From Paenibacillus rubinfantis (GTDB taxonomy: Bacteria > Bacillota > Bacilli > Paenibacillales > Paenibacillaceae): DNA of 64,000 nt. The notes beneath the pieces are model-generated. The model did no database searches, was not told where the DNA came from, and saw nothing but the letters and a program-made list of their open reading frames with translations. This document shows positions 60,623 to 64,000 of the stretch, piece after piece. The translations under genes and the position numbers were made by a program. Positions within the stretch are counted from its first letter, which is position 1. Each line of letters starts with the position of its first letter. The DNA lies in contig NZ_LN909066.1 of assembly GCF_001486505.1 (NCBI RefSeq), forward strand, positions 1,220,452 through 1,284,451, given 5' to 3'.

Positions 60623-63600
60623 TTGATAAGTCTCAAGAGATTTCGCAAATCTTTCTCGATTGGCATGTCGATCCTTCTAGCGTTGACCCTCGTTCCCGTT
60701 GCCTCCGCCGACAACAGCAGCGCATCGGGAAAAAGCAGCCTGAAGTCGACCGCGCCCCACGTGGCCGAAGCCAAGATCGATGCTAAATTGCAGACTCAGT
60801 TTAAGCAGGACGACTTCGTCACCTACCTAATCAAACTCAAAGATCAAACCGACACGGCTTCGGTCGCCAAGCTGGCTCTCCAAAAAGCCAAGCTGGAGAA
60901 AGCTACTCCTTCCGCCGCCAAGCTGTCCGCCCGGACCTCCGTCATCAGCGCACTGCGCGAGACGGCCTCCCGCAGCCAATTCGCACTGGAGGACTACTTG
61001 CGGAAAGCCCAAGATTCCGGAGAGGTGAAGGACTACAAAAGCTACTTTATCGTAAATGCCATGGCGGTGACAAGTACAAAAGAGGTACTCGAACAAATCG
61101 CCCTTTTTCCGGAAGTGGAGAAGATCCTTCCTAATGAAGAACGTCACCTTCAAAAGGTCGAAATTCATAAAGAACCGGCAACGTTGCCTGCCGTTGAGAC
61201 GCCTTCCGCTAAACCGGCGGACGGGAAGTCAGCCGCTCAAGCCGGTGTCGGCAAAGAACCCTCCGATGTTACGCCAAGCAGCGTCGAGTGGAATATCGCC
61301 CAGGTGAATGCCCCCGAGGTTTGGAATATGGGCATCGACGGGACCGGCATCGTGGTTGCTAACCTCGATACCGGCGTTGAATATACCCACCCGGCCTTGA
61401 GCAGCAAATGGCGCGGATTGGATGCCTCGGGGAATATCGTGGATCCCGAGCTCAGCTGGTACGATCCGCATAGCCATGCTTCGCTGCCGACGGATGGCCA
61501 CGGCCACGGCACGCACACCATGGGAACCATGGTCGGCGCGGAGCCGGACGGCTCGAACCAGATCGGCGTCGCGCCTGGGGCGAAATGGATCGCGGTCCGG
61601 ATCTTTAACCCCTCCACGACCGATGCCATCATCCTCGATGGCGGCCAATGGCTGCTTGCCCCGGTCGATTCCGAAGGGAATCTCCATCCGGAGCTGGCTC
61701 CCGACGTGGTCAACAACTCTTGGGGCGGTGGGCCCGGTATCGATGAATGGTTCCGCCCGATCGTACAGGCTTGGAGAAGCGCGCAAATCTTCCCTGAGTT
61801 TTCCGCGGGCAACACGGATATTTTCAACCCGGGCGGTCCCGGTTCCGTAGCTGCGCCAGCCAACTACCCCGAAGCGTTCGCCACGGGTGCCACGGACATC
61901 AACGGGAACCTGGCGGATTTCTCTTTGCGGGGACCGTCGCCTTACGATGAAATTAAACCGGAGGTTTCCGCACCAGGCGTAAATATTCGCTCCTCCGTTC
62001 CCGGCGGAGCCTATGAGGGCGGCTGGGACGGCACCTCGATGGCAGGTCCGCATACGACGGCCATTGCCGCCTTATTGCTGCAGGCGAACCACTCCCTCAC
62101 GGTGGACCAGCTGGAAGATATCCTAACCAGCACAGCCACGCCGCGTACGGATGGCGAGTATGAAGCGGTACCCAATAACGGGTATGGATACGGCATCGTA
62201 AATGCCCTGGACGCCGTGGGCACCGTCTTGGAAGGTGTCGGCACCGTTTCCGGGCGTGTGGTGACCGGCGGAGAGGACTTGGACGAGCCGGTCCTGGAGC
62301 ATACGCCGCCTACTTTAGTATATGAAGGCTTTGATGTGACGTTATCCGCTCATGTAAGCGACGAAGTAGCCGTCACGTCGGTCGAGTTTTACGCCAAAGA
62401 AGCTGGAACCAGCCATTATTTATATCTTCCGGCCAAGCGTGTGTCCGGGAACGAGAAGGATGGCGTATATGAAGCGACCGTCCCCGCTTTCCTGATCGGA
62501 ACGGCCGGGCTTGAATATTACATTCGGGTGAATGACTACGGCAACAACGGGTTTGACAGTAAGCCGTACACTGTAACGGTTTCGGCCGGCATCGAGCCCG
62601 GATATTTGCAGGACTTCGAATCGGAGCCCATCGGGTTCCAATCGGGCGGAACGGGAAACACCTGGGCATGGGGAACACCGGTTAGCGGACCGGGCAGTGC
62701 CTATTCCGGAGAAAAGGTGTACGCCACCAATCTAACCGGCAGCTACGCTTCCGGTGCCGACTCGTATCTGCTGACGCCGCCGATCAATTTGACCGATAGT
62801 CCGCAAGGGGCGTTGCTCTCTTTTAAACAATGGTATGACCTCGAGGAGGGGCGCGATATCGGCACGGTGTACATCGCTTCCTTAGACACTGATTACGCGT
62901 TCGTACCACTCGCAGAATTCACCGGCACGAGCGGCGGCTGGAAAACGCAATACCTGGACCTGCGCGACTACGCCGGCGAGCAAATTTACCTGCAGTTTGG
63001 GCTGAACAGCGACGGTTCCGTGCAGAAGGCCGGTTGGTACCTGGACGACCTGTCCCTGCAAGCCCCTGATGCGGATGCGCCAGCAGCGCCTGTGGATCTG
63101 ACCGGCTCCGTCAACTTTGCCGGCAGCGCCGAGTTATCCTGGTCCCCGTCCGCCGATGAGGACGTGAAGCTGTACACGGTGTACCGTTCGACTACTTCGG
63201 GATCCGGCTATGCGGAGATCGGGACAACCGGCCAGACCGAATTTACCGACACCGCAACCGAAACGGAGCATACCTATTATTACGCGGTCACCGCTACGGA
63301 TTACAGCGACAATGAAAGCGTCAAATCCAACGAGCTGGAGCTGACGGTCGTACGTCCGGTGACAGTATTCAGCGACAACTTCGACGGCAGCAGCGATAAC
63401 GGCTGGACGCACAGCGGCACACGGGACGAATGGGAACGCGGCACCCCTGTGGAACCTGGTCCGGCTAGCGCCGTCTCTGCACCAAACGTATGGGGAACCG
63501 ATCTCGACAACAATTACGAGAATGGAACTACTGCTTCTCTCGTTTCCCCGACGATCGATTTGAGCACCGTCGATAATGCTACCCTGCTGTTTGATCAATG

Positions 63601-64000
63601 GTTCGAAATTGAAACCAATTACGATTACGGTTATGTGGAGATCAGCTCCGATAGCGGAACGACGTGGAACGAGCTGGGCAAATTCTCGCATAACACCAAT
63701 GGCAAGCAGTGGAGCCCGGTTTATTACGATCTTGAGGATTATGTCGGGGAGCAAGTACAGGTGCGGTTCCGCTTAACAACGGACGGAAGTGTTGTGAAAC
63801 CCGGTTGGTACATCGACAACGTTCAGGTGTTAAGCGCAAATACACCGGAGGCTCTGGTGACGAAAAACGTGCTTGGCGAAGCCGGAACGAAAGCGGACAA
63901 AGCGGTGAAATCCGGGCCGGCCTACAAGCTGACTCGCACAAGCAAGTCCGAATACGAACAGCTGGTCAAGCAAGCGAAACCTGCCGGTGAAATCGGCATC
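60623..64000 (+). CDS. Secreted subtilase S8, bacillopeptidase F-like, 3' end outside window
   Basis: 1126 codons visible from TTG 60623, eight bases after GGGAG. Signal peptide at 1-30 (SIGMSILLALTLVPVASA), I9-like propeptide at about 45-190, then the S8 domain with Asp249 (VVANLDTGVEYTHP), His295 (DGHGHGTHTMG), Asn in FSAGNTD and Ser472 (WDGTSMAGPH). Further domains: a beta domain after 525, a MAM-like domain at about 660-810 (LQDFESEPIGF, AGWYLDDLSL), fibronectin type III-like at about 820-910, and a second MAM-like domain at about 915-1070 (GWYIDNVQVL). This matches bacillopeptidase F, an extracellular protease. The gene continues past base 64000. Confidence 0.93.
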   Translation, partial: MISLKRFRKSFSIGMSILLALTLVPVASADNSSASGKSSLKSTAPHVAEAKIDAKLQTQFKQDDFVTYLIKLKDQTDTASVAKLALQKAKLEKATPSAAKLSARTSVISALRETASRSQFALEDYLRKAQDSGEVKDYKSYFIVNAMAVTSTKEVLEQIALFPEVEKILPNEERHLQKVEIHKEPATLPAVETPSAKPADGKSAAQAGVGKEPSDVTPSSVEWNIAQVNAPEVWNMGIDGTGIVVANLDTGVEYTHPALSSKWRGLDASGNIVDPELSWYDPHSHASLPTDGHGHGTHTMGTMVGAEPDGSNQIGVAPGAKWIAVRIFNPSTTDAIILDGGQWLLAPVDSEGNLHPELAPDVVNNSWGGGPGIDEWFRPIVQAWRSAQIFPEFSAGNTDIFNPGGPGSVAAPANYPEAFATGATDINGNLADFSLRGPSPYDEIKPEVSAPGVNIRSSVPGGAYEGGWDGTSMAGPHTTAIAALLLQANHSLTVDQLEDILTSTATPRTDGEYEAVPNNGYGYGIVNALDAVGTVLEGVGTVSGRVVTGGEDLDEPVLEHTPPTLVYEGFDVTLSAHVSDEVAVTSVEFYAKEAGTSHYLYLPAKRVSGNEKDGVYEATVPAFLIGTAGLEYYIRVNDYGNNGFDSKPYTVTVSAGIEPGYLQDFESEPIGFQSGGTGNTWAWGTPVSGPGSAYSGEKVYATNLTGSYASGADSYLLTPPINLTDSPQGALLSFKQWYDLEEGRDIGTVYIASLDTDYAFVPLAEFTGTSGGWKTQYLDLRDYAGEQIYLQFGLNSDGSVQKAGWYLDDLSLQAPDADAPAAPVDLTGSVNFAGSAELSWSPSADEDVKLYTVYRSTTSGSGYAEIGTTGQTEFTDTATETEHTYYYAVTATDYSDNESVKSNELELTVVRPVTVFSDNFDGSSDNGWTHSGTRDEWERGTPVEPGPASAVSAPNVWGTDLDNNYENGTTASLVSPTIDLSTVDNATLLFDQWFEIETNYDYGYVEISSDSGTTWNELGKFSHNTNGKQWSPVYYDLEDYVGEQVQVRFRLTTDGSVVKPGWYIDNVQVLSANTPEALVTKNVLGEAGTKADKAVKSGPAYKLTRTSKSEYEQLVKQAKPAGEIGI

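Overview
The window reads as chromosomal DNA of a Gram-positive, endospore-forming, polysaccharide-degrading member of the Paenibacillaceae (Paenibacillus-like). The basis is moderately high GC, strong AGGAGG-type ribosome binding sites with many TTG starts, a gerA-type germination operon, a YaaH-like cortex enzyme, SLH-domain and copper-amine-oxidase-like stalk-domain proteins, YesMN-type two-component systems, and scattered glycoside hydrolases. No rRNA or tRNA gene was seen.

Layout. 1-2.3 kb: a GH30 glycosidase (cut by the window edge) behind a LacI regulator, with a perfect palindromic operator and a consensus cre site. 2.4-6.4 kb: two-gene operon for secreted NHL/stalk-domain and FecR-domain proteins. 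6.5-10 kb: small acidic protein, chemoreceptor, diguanylate cyclase. 10.2-13.5 kb: split ThrE-type exporter, GNAT, AEC transporter. 13.6-17.6 kb: YesMN-like two-component system with an orphan sugar-binding lipoprotein. 17.8-22.4 kb: HAD hydrolase and gerA/gerB/gerC behind a sigma-G-like promoter. 22.4-25.6 kb: SGNH hydrolase translationally coupled to a Tet(M)-like ribosomal-protection GTPase. 25.8-30 kb: stalk/propeller protein and a polar amino-acid ABC transporter. 30-33.6 kb: an intracellular GH9 enzyme bracketed by three unrelated repeat arrays. 33.8-38.3 kb: a xylan-use module (SGNH hydrolase, AraC regulator, GH52 beta-xylosidase), broken on its left by what looks like a sequencing-adapter artefact. 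38.3-41 kb: a second diguanylate cyclase and an EamA transporter under an FMN riboswitch. 41-45 kb: LysM-GH18 spore enzyme and a metNIQ-like importer. 45-51.5 kb: collagen-like protein, RlaP-like nucleotidyltransferase, SDR, SLH protein, ArsR-like regulator with a divergent MFS exporter. 51.6-52.9 kb: a small AT-rich island holding an HTH protein, a BECR-nuclease-like protein and an independent structured small RNA. 52.9-58.1 kb: two-component system (regulator frameshifted) plus a MacB/FtsX-type ABC exporter. 58.2-60.2 kb: L-serine dehydratase operon under a tandem glycine riboswitch. 60.6 kb to the end: a bacillopeptidase F-like subtilase running off the window.

How the parts work together. 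GH30, GH9 and GH52 lack signal peptides and suit intracellular breakdown of imported oligosaccharides under LacI/AraC and CcpA-type control. Spore functions (ger, YaaH-like, collagen-like protein) and envelope proteins (SLH, FecR, stalk domains) are interspersed.

The items most worth a second look are the HTH / BECR-like gene pair with its palindrome and adjacent ~148-nt structured RNA (51.6-52.9 kb), the 103-bp palindromic repeat array (32.3-33.2 kb), and a 38-bp Nextera mate-pair junction-like sequence at 34,021-34,058 that implies misassembly. All calls were made by reading the sequence; no database search was possible.
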